DNA of 19,268 bases from Halovenus sp. (GTDB lineage Archaea; Halobacteriota; Halobacteria; Halobacteriales; Haloarculaceae): assembly GCA_003551265.1 (NCBI GenBank), contig PUMG01000156.1, positions 1 to 19,268 of the forward strand. The letters run 5' to 3'. Both the position numbers and the translations under genes were made by a program. Positions 1 through 6,661 of the stretch are shown here, in pieces (position 1 is the stretch's first letter; each line of letters opens with the position of its first letter). The notes beneath the pieces were generated by a model. That model ran no database searches. It worked only from the letters and a program-made list of their open reading frames with translations, and was not told the DNA's origin.

Positions 1-1016
1 AGCGTCTCCCGCGCCTGGTAGTGTTCGTCCTCGATGATGTCCTCGACGTAGTACACCGGTGCAACGGTGGCGTCGTGTTCCTCGAACCGTTCGAGTACCT
101 CCGCACGTGGTCGCTCTGCCATCCAGTTCTGGATGATCGCATCGAGTTCCTCGACGTTCTCCAGACGCTTCTCGTTGGTCTCGAAACGCGGGTCGTCTTT
201 CAACGCTGGTCGTCCGATGGCATCGAACACACGCATCGCGATGGGCTGTGCACTCGCGGAGATGGCGACTGCACCCCCATCAGCCGTCTCGTAGACGTTG
301 CGTGGTGCCGAGGACGTCGATCGGTTACCCGAGCGCGTTTCGATTTCGTCGAGTTGCTGGTACCGGAGCGGCTGTGGACCCAGCAGCGTGAAAATTGGCT
401 CGGTGAGGCTCGTGTCGATGTACTGGCCGCTGCCATTCTGTGTGTCGCGGTGATACAGCGCATACATGATTGCGAACGTCGCATACAGCGCTGCGATACT
501 GTCGGCAAGCCCGGTCGGTGGGAGGAGCGGTGGACGGTCGGGAAAGCCGTTGAGAGTGGCGAACCCCGACATCGCCTCTGCCAGCGTTCCGAACCCCGGT
601 CGGTCACTGTATGGGCCGGTCTGGCCGAAGCCAGAGAGACGGAGCATCACGAGACCGGGATTCACCTCGGAGAGGCGGTCCCAGCCGAGGTTCCACCGTT
701 CGAGCGTCCCCGGGCGAAAGTTCTCGACGAGCACGTCCGCCTCCTCGACGAGGTCCTCGAAGATGACCTGCCCTTCCTCGACCGAGATGTCGAGTGTTAT
801 CGATTTCTTGTTGCGACCGAGGTACTTCCACCAGAGACCAGTTCCCTCTTTCTGTGGGCCGAACTGACGGAGGTGGTCACCGGTTTTGGGGTGTTCAATC
901 TTGATGACCTCCGCCCCAAAATCTGCCAGAAACCGGCCGACGGTTCCGGCGGAAATCATCGAACCTGTTTCGATGACTGTGAGGCTCCCGAGCGGTCCGT
1001 TTCGCTCCGAACTCAT
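1..1016 (-). CDS. Family III (CaiB/BaiF-type) CoA-transferase, 3' end outside window
   Basis: This gene encodes a class III CoA-transferase, which moves CoA between carboxylic acids in the cytoplasm through an aspartyl-CoA intermediate. The start is the ATG read on the minus strand from 1016 (MSSERNGPLG...), and about 338 residues are visible of a family length near 400; the rest lies beyond base 1. Visible family features are the N-terminal glycine-rich stretch with ADFGAEVIKIEHP (31-43), VENFRPGTLERWNLG (97-111), LRLSGFGQTGPYSDRPGFG (125-143), and TGLADS with Asp172 at the position of the catalytic aspartate of formyl-CoA transferase. GSGQYIDTSL follows at about 195-204. It is downstream of the hydantoinase on the same strand with a 238-base gap, so cotranscription is possible but not shown. 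No clear TATA box or Shine-Dalgarno precedes it. The acid substrate cannot be told from sequence. Confidence 0.9.
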   Translation of the reverse strand, partial: MSSERNGPLGSLTVIETGSMISAGTVGRFLADFGAEVIKIEHPKTGDHLRQFGPQKEGTGLWWKYLGRNKKSITLDISVEEGQVIFEDLVEEADVLVENFRPGTLERWNLGWDRLSEVNPGLVMLRLSGFGQTGPYSDRPGFGTLAEAMSGFATLNGFPDRPPLLPPTGLADSIAALYATFAIMYALYHRDTQNGSGQYIDTSLTEPIFTLLGPQPLRYQQLDEIETRSGNRSTSSAPRNVYETADGGAVAISASAQPIAMRVFDAIGRPALKDDPRFETNEKRLENVEELDAIIQNWMAERPRAEVLERFEEHDATVAPVYYVEDIIEDEHYQARET

Positions 1017-1144
1017 ACGTCTCTCCGATGGTTCTGTCTCACCTCGACATCAGCCCCTGTTGCCGGGCTGTCCGGTGTCGAACGTTCGACAGACGACCGT
1101 TCTGTACTCGTCTGTCTCTGTCGGAGTCTCTGCCTGGTTGCTCC

Positions 1145-1192
1145 CTTCAGTTTCTCCGTGTTGGCTCTCTTCAGTTCCTCCGTGTTGGCTCT
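1145..1192. repeat. Two-copy 24-bp tandem repeat in intergenic DNA
   Basis: Bases 1145-1168 and 1169-1192 are the same 24-mer with one mismatch, beginning CTTCAGTTTCTCCG in copy one and CTTCAGTTCCTCCG in copy two. It lies in the 238-base gap between the hydantoinase stop and the CoA-transferase start, and no real gene overlaps it. Function is unknown; it may be a simple slippage duplication. Confidence 0.75.
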
Positions 1193-1254
1193 CTGTTCGG
1201 TCCCTCTCATGTGTCAGTTGACCGTGTTCGTTTCATAGTATGGTCTCTCGTGGG

Positions 1255-2670
1255 CTAGTTTCGTTCGTTTGTCTGCAGTCCGATGGGTCGGTCGATGTGC
1301 GTTCCGTCTCCCGGTTCGCCGGTGATTTCGCCGTGCTCGTAGGCCAGCGTTCCGCGCACGACGGTGTGGGTCGGCCAACCGGTCACCTGTCGACCTTGAT
1401 AGGGAGAGTAATCCGCGCCGCTTCTTAGTAGTTCCGGCGTGACCGTTTTCGTCTCTTCGAGGTCGATTACCGTCAAATCCGCGTCGGTTCCCACTCTCAG
1501 TGAACCCTTCTGTGGATAGATGTTGAACGCCTTTGCAGTGTTCGTCGACGTAATCTCGACGGCTCGCTCCAGCGAGATGCGGCCACGGTTGACACCCTCC
1601 GAGAGAATGAGCGGGAGCATCGTGGCACTCGACGGGAACCCCGGAAGGCTGTCGGGGACGTCTTCACCAATCTTGTCCGCTTCGAGATTGGCACAGTGGT
1701 CGGTGCCGATACACGAGATGGTGCCATCGGCAACGCGTTTCCAGAGCGTCTCCTGGTCCGCTTTCGAGCGCACTGGTGGGTTCACGTTGTGACGCTCGTC
1801 ACACTCGTCGGCCGTCAACGTCAGGTAGTGAGTACAGGTCTCGCCGGTGAGACCCCACCCGGCCTCCTGAAGCACTGCGAGTTCGTCGGCAGTCCGTCCC
1901 GAGGAGATGTGGACGGCGTAGAAACTGTCGTCGTAACCGTGCTGACGGGCGAGTGACGCACCCGCGGTCATGCTCTGTGTCTCCGCGTAATCGGGGAACT
2001 GCTCGACCAGCGTGTCGTATCCGCGGTGCTCCTGTTCGTCGTCGGCGTCAGTTTCGAGATACGGGCTGTCACCGAGGGCGTTCGTTATCTCCACGTTCTC
2101 GGAGTGATACCCCAGCGTTGTGGGAACGTCCTGCGCTGCGAGCATCTGGATGAGCGCGTCGGCCCAGTCGTCGCGCATCTCGCAGTCGACGCCGAACTTC
2201 TCCGGTGCGACGTACTTGTAGTTCATGTACCACTTGAAGGACGTGATTCCCAGTTCCTCGACGATGTACGGAATCTCCTCGACGTGCTCGTAGGAGAGCA
2301 ACCCGAGAGAGAAGAAGTAGTCGTGGTAGTAGTTCGGCTCCGCCTCCGCGAAGTACTCGTCCATGATCTCTTCGTACGAACCAGCACGACGGAAGTAGTT
2401 CCCGATGGTCGTGACACCACCGACGAGGTCGGTTCGCGACTCTGTCTCGGCGTCAGCCTCCAGTCCACGGTAGATGCCGTGGTGGGTGTGTGGGTCGATT
2501 GCTCCGGGAAGCACGTACTTTCCGGAGGCATCTATCTCCTGTTCGCCCGAGACAGTTCCACTACGTGTGACCGCCGTGATTGTTTCGCCGTCGACAGCGA
2601 CGTCGGCAGCTAACTGACCGTACTCGGGAGTGACGATGGTCCCGTTCTTGATGACGATGTCGTGAGTCAT
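1255..2670 (-). CDS. D-hydantoinase / dihydropyrimidinase-type cyclic amidohydrolase
   Basis: A 471-residue metal-dependent amidohydrolase, close to the usual family length of 460-480. Such enzymes open cyclic diamides (hydantoins, dihydropyrimidines, allantoin) to N-carbamoyl acids in the cytoplasm. The binuclear metal set is complete: H61 and H63 in DPHTHHG, the lysine expected to be carboxylated at K146 in SFKWYMNYK, H189 in GYHSEN, H254 in VHISSG and D324 in GTDHCAN. GETCTHYL (276-283) is also typical. The start MTHDIVIKNG at 2670 is chosen because homologues begin with this beta-strand and because its ATG overlaps the TGA of the upstream hydrolase gene. The open frame reaches 3129, but that extension is an arginine-rich shadow of the upstream gene. 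Substrate is unresolved; the partner hydrolase argues for a hydantoin-like ring giving a carbamoyl product. Confidence 0.93.
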   Translation of the reverse strand: MTHDIVIKNGTIVTPEYGQLAADVAVDGETITAVTRSGTVSGEQEIDASGKYVLPGAIDPHTHHGIYRGLEADAETESRTDLVGGVTTIGNYFRRAGSYEEIMDEYFAEAEPNYYHDYFFSLGLLSYEHVEEIPYIVEELGITSFKWYMNYKYVAPEKFGVDCEMRDDWADALIQMLAAQDVPTTLGYHSENVEITNALGDSPYLETDADDEQEHRGYDTLVEQFPDYAETQSMTAGASLARQHGYDDSFYAVHISSGRTADELAVLQEAGWGLTGETCTHYLTLTADECDERHNVNPPVRSKADQETLWKRVADGTISCIGTDHCANLEADKIGEDVPDSLPGFPSSATMLPLILSEGVNRGRISLERAVEITSTNTAKAFNIYPQKGSLRVGTDADLTVIDLEETKTVTPELLRSGADYSPYQGRQVTGWPTHTVVRGTLAYEHGEITGEPGDGTHIDRPIGLQTNERN

Positions 2671-3347
2671 GCTTGCTCGCTCGGTTCGGTTATCTCGGTA
2701 ATGTACTGCTCGACCTCCCCCCGTTCGAGAACCTCGGCGTACTTCATCCAGAGGTCGAGCAGGGCCACCCTGTGTGAGGCCTGGATGCGGTCGAAGACGC
2801 ACTCCTGGGGGAGGATAACGTCGAACCCGTGCTGTTGTGCGTCGATTGCGGTGGCGCGGACGCAACCGCTGGTGGAGTTCCCGACGATGATAACGGAGTC
2901 GTATCCGCCACGAATCAGTCGGGAGAGCAGGTCTGTACCGTAAAATGCGGAGGCGTACGACTTGTCGATGACCAGTTCGCCCTCCTGTGGGGCGATTGGC
3001 TCGACGATATCGAGGTCTTCGTGAGTCGAGTCGTCGTATCCTGACGGGATGACACGGGTGTACGCGACCTGCAGTCCGTGCTCGCGGGCGAACGAGAGGA
3101 ACGGTTCGATGTGGTCGATAGCGTCCCACGCAATCTCACCCATCGCAGTGCGATGCGCTTCGATGGCCTCGATAATCGGGACGTCCGCGCCGACAACGAG
3201 GCGTTGCATATCTATCACGAGAACGAGCGGGTTCGTTCCCATGCCCCGGGAGTCCCAGGACGACGCGCCTTCGCTGTCGTACCCTGCTGCGGAGATCACC
3301 TCTCTGTCCTGTTCGGATAACAGGTCTTCCCAGACGTGATTCGTCAT
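2667..3347 (-). CDS. Isochorismatase-like cysteine hydrolase, N-carbamoylsarcosine amidase-like
   Basis: A 226-residue member of the isochorismatase-fold cysteine hydrolases, which cleave C-N bonds in amides and carbamoyl groups. The catalytic triad is visible: D46 in LVIDMQ, K129 in VIDKSYASAF and C162 in GNSTSGCVRATA, the last preceded by a cis-peptide-type Ser/Thr context. The length and an N-terminal extension of about 38 residues before the first strand fit N-carbamoylsarcosine amidase and its relatives better than plain isochorismatases; RutB-like ureidoacrylate hydrolases are an alternative. It is the first gene of the minus-strand group and overlaps the hydantoinase start by four bases (ATGA), so the two are almost certainly cotranslated. 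The logical pair reaction is ring opening to an N-carbamoyl acid and then release of carbamate and an amine. The IclR-type gene is divergent, 223 bases away. Confidence 0.9.
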   Translation of the reverse strand: MTNHVWEDLLSEQDREVISAAGYDSEGASSWDSRGMGTNPLVLVIDMQRLVVGADVPIIEAIEAHRTAMGEIAWDAIDHIEPFLSFAREHGLQVAYTRVIPSGYDDSTHEDLDIVEPIAPQEGELVIDKSYASAFYGTDLLSRLIRGGYDSVIIVGNSTSGCVRATAIDAQQHGFDVILPQECVFDRIQASHRVALLDLWMKYAEVLERGEVEQYITEITEPSEQA

Positions 3348-3374
3348 ACTGCTACACCTGTAGAGTGAGCACCC

Positions 3375-3380
3375 CTATAG
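3375..3380 (-). promoter_or_regulatory. Possible TATA box of the hydrolase-hydantoinase operon
   Basis: The palindromic CTATAG sits about 30 bases before the minus-strand ATG at 3347, a distance giving a leaderless or very short-leader transcript. It is short and in a modest A/T context, so the call is tentative. Confidence 0.35.
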
Positions 3381-3411
3381 TTCTGTGGGTGGTCGCTCTA
3401 CTCCCGACGCT

Positions 3412-3490
3412 CCGGGTCGGGCAAATTCGACGATAGATGATACCGCCGAGTCGGACGAATTCGACGACAGATGACACCGCCGGGTCGGGC
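3412..3490. repeat. 34-bp direct repeat array in the divergent promoter region
   Basis: Two complete 34-base units (3412-3445 and 3446-3479) agree at 29 of 34 positions. A partial third unit follows (3480-3490) and repeats the first 11 bases of unit one exactly. Each full unit contains AATTCGACGA. The array lies between the divergent hydrolase and IclR genes, just upstream of the possible hydrolase TATA box and about 50 bases upstream of the IclR TATA box. A spacing of 34 bases is roughly three helical turns, so proteins bound to each unit would be on about the same DNA face. Binding by the neighbouring IclR regulator is an inference. Confidence 0.8.
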
Positions 3491-3532
3491 CGTCCGTTCA
3501 CTACTCTCTGTTCGGCAGAGAAGAACGAGTGG

Positions 3533-3547
3533 CGAAATGTATTTATA
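3533..3547 (+). promoter_or_regulatory. Leaderless promoter of the IclR gene (BRE + TATA box)
   Basis: TTTATA at 3542-3547, preceded by the purine-rich CGAAATG, is centred about 26 bases before the ATG at 3571. That is the usual TATA-to-start distance in haloarchaea, so transcription should begin at or next to the A of the start codon. No Shine-Dalgarno is present, which agrees. Confidence 0.7.
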
Positions 3548-3570
3548 GCAGGACCGTTTTATCCGCCTGT

Positions 3571-4353
3571 ATGGTAAGAGAGAACACACCAGAGCAAGTT
3601 TCAATCGGTGCGACAGAACGGTCGTTCGCCATACTCGAACAGCTCTCCGAGGACGACGGGGCAGGGATATCCGAACTGGCCGAGACTCTCGGCCTGTCGA
3701 AAAGCACTGTGTACAACCACTTACAGACACTCACACAACTCGGCTACGTAATCCAGGACGAGGAGGAGTATCGGATTGGGCTTCAGTTTCTCTCGTTCGG
3801 TGACCAGGCTCGCCAGCGCCACAAACTCTACCACGTCGCCAAGCCCGAAACGGACAGCCTCGTAGAGGAGGTGGGTGAACGGGCACAGGTAATGGTCGAA
3901 GAACACGGGAAGGGCGTCTACATCTACCAGACACTGGCCGACCAGGGTGTCAAGACGGACTCACACATCGGTACAGTGGTCAACTTGCACGCGACCGCTG
4001 TCGGAAAATCGTATCTCGCACACCTGCCGGACGACCAGCGCGAAGCAGTTCTGGACCAGATACGACTGCAGCAGCTGACGCCCCAGACGGTCGACGACAT
4101 GGACCGCCTCAGACAGGAACTGGCGGACGTTGCCGAACAGGGATACGCGCTCAACGACGAGGAACGGACGGTCGGGATGCGTGCAGTCGGCGCACCTGTC
4201 ATCTCCGACGATGGAGAACTGCTCGGGAGCATCAGCGTCTCCGGTCCCAAAACGCGGATGAACGATACCTGGTTCAGAGAGGACGTTCCCGAGATCGTCA
4301 GGCAGTCTGCCCGGATCATCGGTATCAAAGCGACGTATCCCCACCCTCGTTGA
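3571..4353 (+). CDS. IclR-family transcriptional regulator
   Basis: A 260-residue regulator with the two IclR parts: an N-terminal winged helix-turn-helix at about residues 12-75 (ATERSFAILEQL, ISELAETLGLSKSTVYNHLQTL, then the wing GYVIQDEEEYRIG) and a C-terminal effector-binding domain at about 80-255 (GERAQVMVEEHG, LHATAVGKSYLAHLP, GYALNDEERTVGMRAVGAPV, GSISVSGP). The start at 3571 is chosen over an in-frame ATG at 3529 because a TATA box is placed for a leaderless mRNA starting there, and because the earlier start would place the coding region over the promoter. It is divergent from the hydrolase-hydantoinase genes, so it most likely controls them in response to substrate or product and probably itself. 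Activator or repressor role cannot be read from sequence. Confidence 0.93.
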   Translation: MVRENTPEQVSIGATERSFAILEQLSEDDGAGISELAETLGLSKSTVYNHLQTLTQLGYVIQDEEEYRIGLQFLSFGDQARQRHKLYHVAKPETDSLVEEVGERAQVMVEEHGKGVYIYQTLADQGVKTDSHIGTVVNLHATAVGKSYLAHLPDDQREAVLDQIRLQQLTPQTVDDMDRLRQELADVAEQGYALNDEERTVGMRAVGAPVISDDGELLGSISVSGPKTRMNDTWFREDVPEIVRQSARIIGIKATYPHPR

Positions 4354-5485
4354 CCGTTACGAAAGTGCGTTCGGCTCTCGCGAACAGCCGTTCTCCAACC
4401 GAGATGACGCTGTGTTCGGTCCGAGAACTGGTGAGATTCCACTTCAGGGATAACAGTATTAACAGCGTTATGGTGTCGCTACCACTCTGACAGCCTTATA
4501 CTCAGAGCATCTGAACTACGTCGAGTGAACCACGCGTTCTTCGACCCTCTCTCTGTAAGATAGCACGGTTGATTGCGAAATCTATTAAAAATAAATACAC
4601 AAACTGTAGTAGCCACAATCGGGGAATTCGACCAGATGTTGCTGTCGAGTGTAGTGCCGTGGTTCACCACTCGAATTCGGCGACAGGGATGCGTAAAATC
4701 GGCCGACTCAATGGCTTATCAGTCAAAAATTCAGGTCCACGAGCGCGGTCGTTTCCAGAGTAGTACTATACTTCAAAAAGACAGAATTTTTGATTTAATA
4801 TAGCCTACAAAGAATAGACTACAATAAAAATATAAAATTCATATTATATCTACTATTTATGTGGGTGTCTCGAGTGATTTGACTCTTGAACACATCAAAA
4901 ATTGAGTTTTTAGTTTTAACGGTACTGGTGCTGTAGTGCTCGCATCGCTCTGCGGATGCAGCTGTTATTCCACCAGGGTCTGTGGAAGGACAGAACGAGC
5001 AGACTGCTCGTGTTTCTATATAGCATTATGTGCTGTATAACTTCACAGGGACACCGAGCGGAGTGACGTTCGGACAATCACGGGGTCGTGTGTGGTCTCT
5101 CTCCATCGTCGTGTCGGATGAAACCGTTGTGGGACGTGAGACAGGAAGCCCCGAGTCGAGAGCCTCGGGACGGCACACTCGTGTTTCACCCTCCACGGTG
5201 TCTGCGGGCAAGCTGTGAATCGTCTCCAGACCTGCGAGACCTTCGATCTCGCCTGGGCGAGCGATTTGCTGGTTCACTCGCTGCGCTGGCGAAGATGCCA
5301 CGCGCTCAGTGCTTGCGTCGTCGAGGATTCGCCGAGGTGCGGATCCCCCAGTCCAGCCGGACAGGCCACACTCGACGAAGTCTTACCCAGAAATAAACCA
5401 CACAATGCTATATCAATTCGGTGTCGATTCCACCGGACACGATGAGGCGAAAGGTACTCCCACTGCGCCCGCGAGATGTGGCACA
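4354..5485. other. Gene-free stretch with AT-rich core and small palindromes
   Basis: No coding region is supported in these 1.1 kb: the open frames are under 95 codons, lack acidic haloarchaeal composition and show no family motif. The part from about 4560 to 4920 is far more AT-rich than the flanks, with many A/T runs. Three inverted repeats occur: 4995-5011 (8-bp arms around one base), 5150-5169 (CCCGAG/CTCGGG, 8-base loop) and 5234-5252 (GCGAGA/TCTCGC, 7-base loop). The last 80 bases hold the thiolase upstream region, with GCTATATC at 5407-5414 as a weak TATA candidate. The pattern fits a decayed mobile element or a regulatory spacer, but no terminal repeats or transposase motif can be shown. 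Confidence 0.6.
4995..5011. repeat. 17-bp near-perfect palindrome
   Basis: ACGAGCAG (4995-5002) and CTGCTCGT (5004-5011) are exact reverse complements around a single A. It lies at the right edge of the AT-rich core, far from any gene start. It could be an operator, a mobile-element end or a hairpin; nothing distinguishes these. Confidence 0.6.
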
Positions 5486-6616
5486 ATGACAGACGCAGTC
5501 ATCGTCGACGCGGTTCGGACGCCACAGACAAAGAAAGGCGGCAGTCTCGCCGACACGTACCCCGAAGACCTCGTCGTCACGGTGCTCTCGGCGCTCGAAA
5601 CGCGCACCGGGGTCCCCGCAGTGGAGTGGGACGACGTCCGTCTCGGCTGTGCCAACCAGGAGAACGAACAGGGACGCAACCTCGCCCGCCAGTCGCTGCT
5701 GGCAGGCGGATTTCCCGAATCGGTTCCGGGTGCGACGCTCACGCGACTGTGTGGTTCCTCCCTGTCGGCGCTCGTCGACGCCGCCCGCGCAGTCGAGGCT
5801 GGCGACGGCGACGTCTACCCCGTGGCGGGCGTCGAACACATGAGCAGGGTTCCGTTCTCGGACTGGGTTCATCCCGCCATCGAGGAGCGCTACGGTGGTG
5901 AGAAGCTTCCGATGGGGGCAACCGCCGAACGCGTCGCCCGCGAGCACGACATCGGCCGTAAGGCACAGGACCGCTTCGCGCTCCGCTCTCACGAACGGGC
6001 AATCGACGCCCGCGAGACGGGCAGGTTCGACGACGAGATAACTCCTGTCGAGACTGATGGAAGCGTCGTCGAGGGAGACGAGGGTCCGCGAGAGGACACG
6101 TCTATGGACGCTCTCGCCGGTCTCCCGACGGTGTTCGCCGACGACGAGGCCGCGACGGTCACGCCGGGCAACGCCTCGCCGCTGACAGACGGCGCGGCTG
6201 GACTGCTCGTGACCAGCGAAGCGTACGCCCGCGAACACGACCTCTCGGTTCTCGCCCACGTCCGTGCTCGCGGTGTCGCTGGTGTCGATCCACGAGTCAT
6301 GGGTATCGGCCCGGTTCCCGCGACGCGGTCTGCACTCGAAACGGCGGGTCTCGGGGTCGATGATCTCGACCTCGTGGAGTTGAACGAGGCGTTCGCCTCC
6401 CAGAGCCTGTACTGCCAGCGTGAACTCGGCGTTCCCGACGAGAAACTGAACGTCAACGGCGGCGCAATCGCGCTCGGTCACCCGCTCGGCTGTTCGGGTG
6501 CGCGCATCGCGACCACGCTGTTACACGAACTCGACCGCCGCGACGGACGGTACGGGCTGGCGACGATGTGCGTCGGGTTCGGACAGGGCGTGGCTGTCGT
6601 CTTCGAACGGTTCTGA
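5486..6616 (+). CDS. Thiolase (acetyl-CoA C-acyltransferase family)
   Basis: A 376-residue thiolase, catalysing thiolytic cleavage of 3-ketoacyl-CoA or the reverse Claisen condensation in the cytoplasm. The nucleophile is C89 in TLTRLCGSSLSAL. The second half carries NEAF (300-303), NVNGGAIALGHPLGCSGAR with H332, and the acid/base cysteine C362 in CVGFGQG. The usual form of that last motif is CGGGxG-like, so the Phe in third place is a small departure. The start MTDAVIVDAVRTP at 5486 matches where family members begin; in-frame ATGs at 5309 and 5405 would add residues unrelated to thiolases. The gene is alone after the gene-free stretch and 45 bases ahead of ileS. It is complete and could serve fatty-acid, acetoacetyl-CoA or mevalonate metabolism; the context does not decide. 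Confidence 0.93.
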   Translation: MTDAVIVDAVRTPQTKKGGSLADTYPEDLVVTVLSALETRTGVPAVEWDDVRLGCANQENEQGRNLARQSLLAGGFPESVPGATLTRLCGSSLSALVDAARAVEAGDGDVYPVAGVEHMSRVPFSDWVHPAIEERYGGEKLPMGATAERVAREHDIGRKAQDRFALRSHERAIDARETGRFDDEITPVETDGSVVEGDEGPREDTSMDALAGLPTVFADDEAATVTPGNASPLTDGAAGLLVTSEAYAREHDLSVLAHVRARGVAGVDPRVMGIGPVPATRSALETAGLGVDDLDLVELNEAFASQSLYCQRELGVPDEKLNVNGGAIALGHPLGCSGARIATTLLHELDRRDGRYGLATMCVGFGQGVAVVFERF

Positions 6617-6652
6617 CTTTCAATCGATTCTCATTTAGCCCCTGCGACAGAT

Positions 6653-6657
6653 GAGGT
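6653..6657 (+). promoter_or_regulatory. Shine-Dalgarno of ileS
   Basis: GAGGT lies four bases before the ATG at 6662 and supports this start. It suggests a leadered transcript, possibly shared with the thiolase gene 45 bases upstream. Confidence 0.5.
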
Positions 6658-6661
6658 AGAT

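Noticed and set aside
21..1238. 405-codon plus-strand open frame
   Set aside because: It is antisense to the CaiB-type CoA-transferase, whose motifs are clear on the minus strand. The plus-strand translation is rich in Arg and Cys and resembles no family.
2671..3129. In-frame N-terminal extension of the hydantoinase to 3129
   Set aside because: The extra 153 residues are Arg/His-rich and lie over the cysteine hydrolase gene in another frame. The ATGA-overlap start at 2670 matches the family N-terminus.
3412..3490. 34-bp repeats as a CRISPR fragment
   Set aside because: The units abut directly with no spacers and differ at several positions; no cas gene is present. A tandem repeat or operator fits better.
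4479..4803. Short open frames of 60-76 codons in the AT-rich island
   Set aside because: They lack acidic composition, start signals and motifs, and overlap one another on both strands, so they are most likely chance frames.
5030..5218. Possible right-end remnant of an IS1341-type tnpB element
   Set aside because: A short frame ending with ETGSPES and a nearby CCCGAG/CTCGGG hairpin recall TnpB gene ends, but no zinc finger, RuvC motif or element boundary is present. Too weak to call.
5408..6481. 357-codon minus-strand frame opposite the thiolase
   Set aside because: The thiolase has all catalytic motifs on the plus strand; the opposing translation has no recognisable domain.
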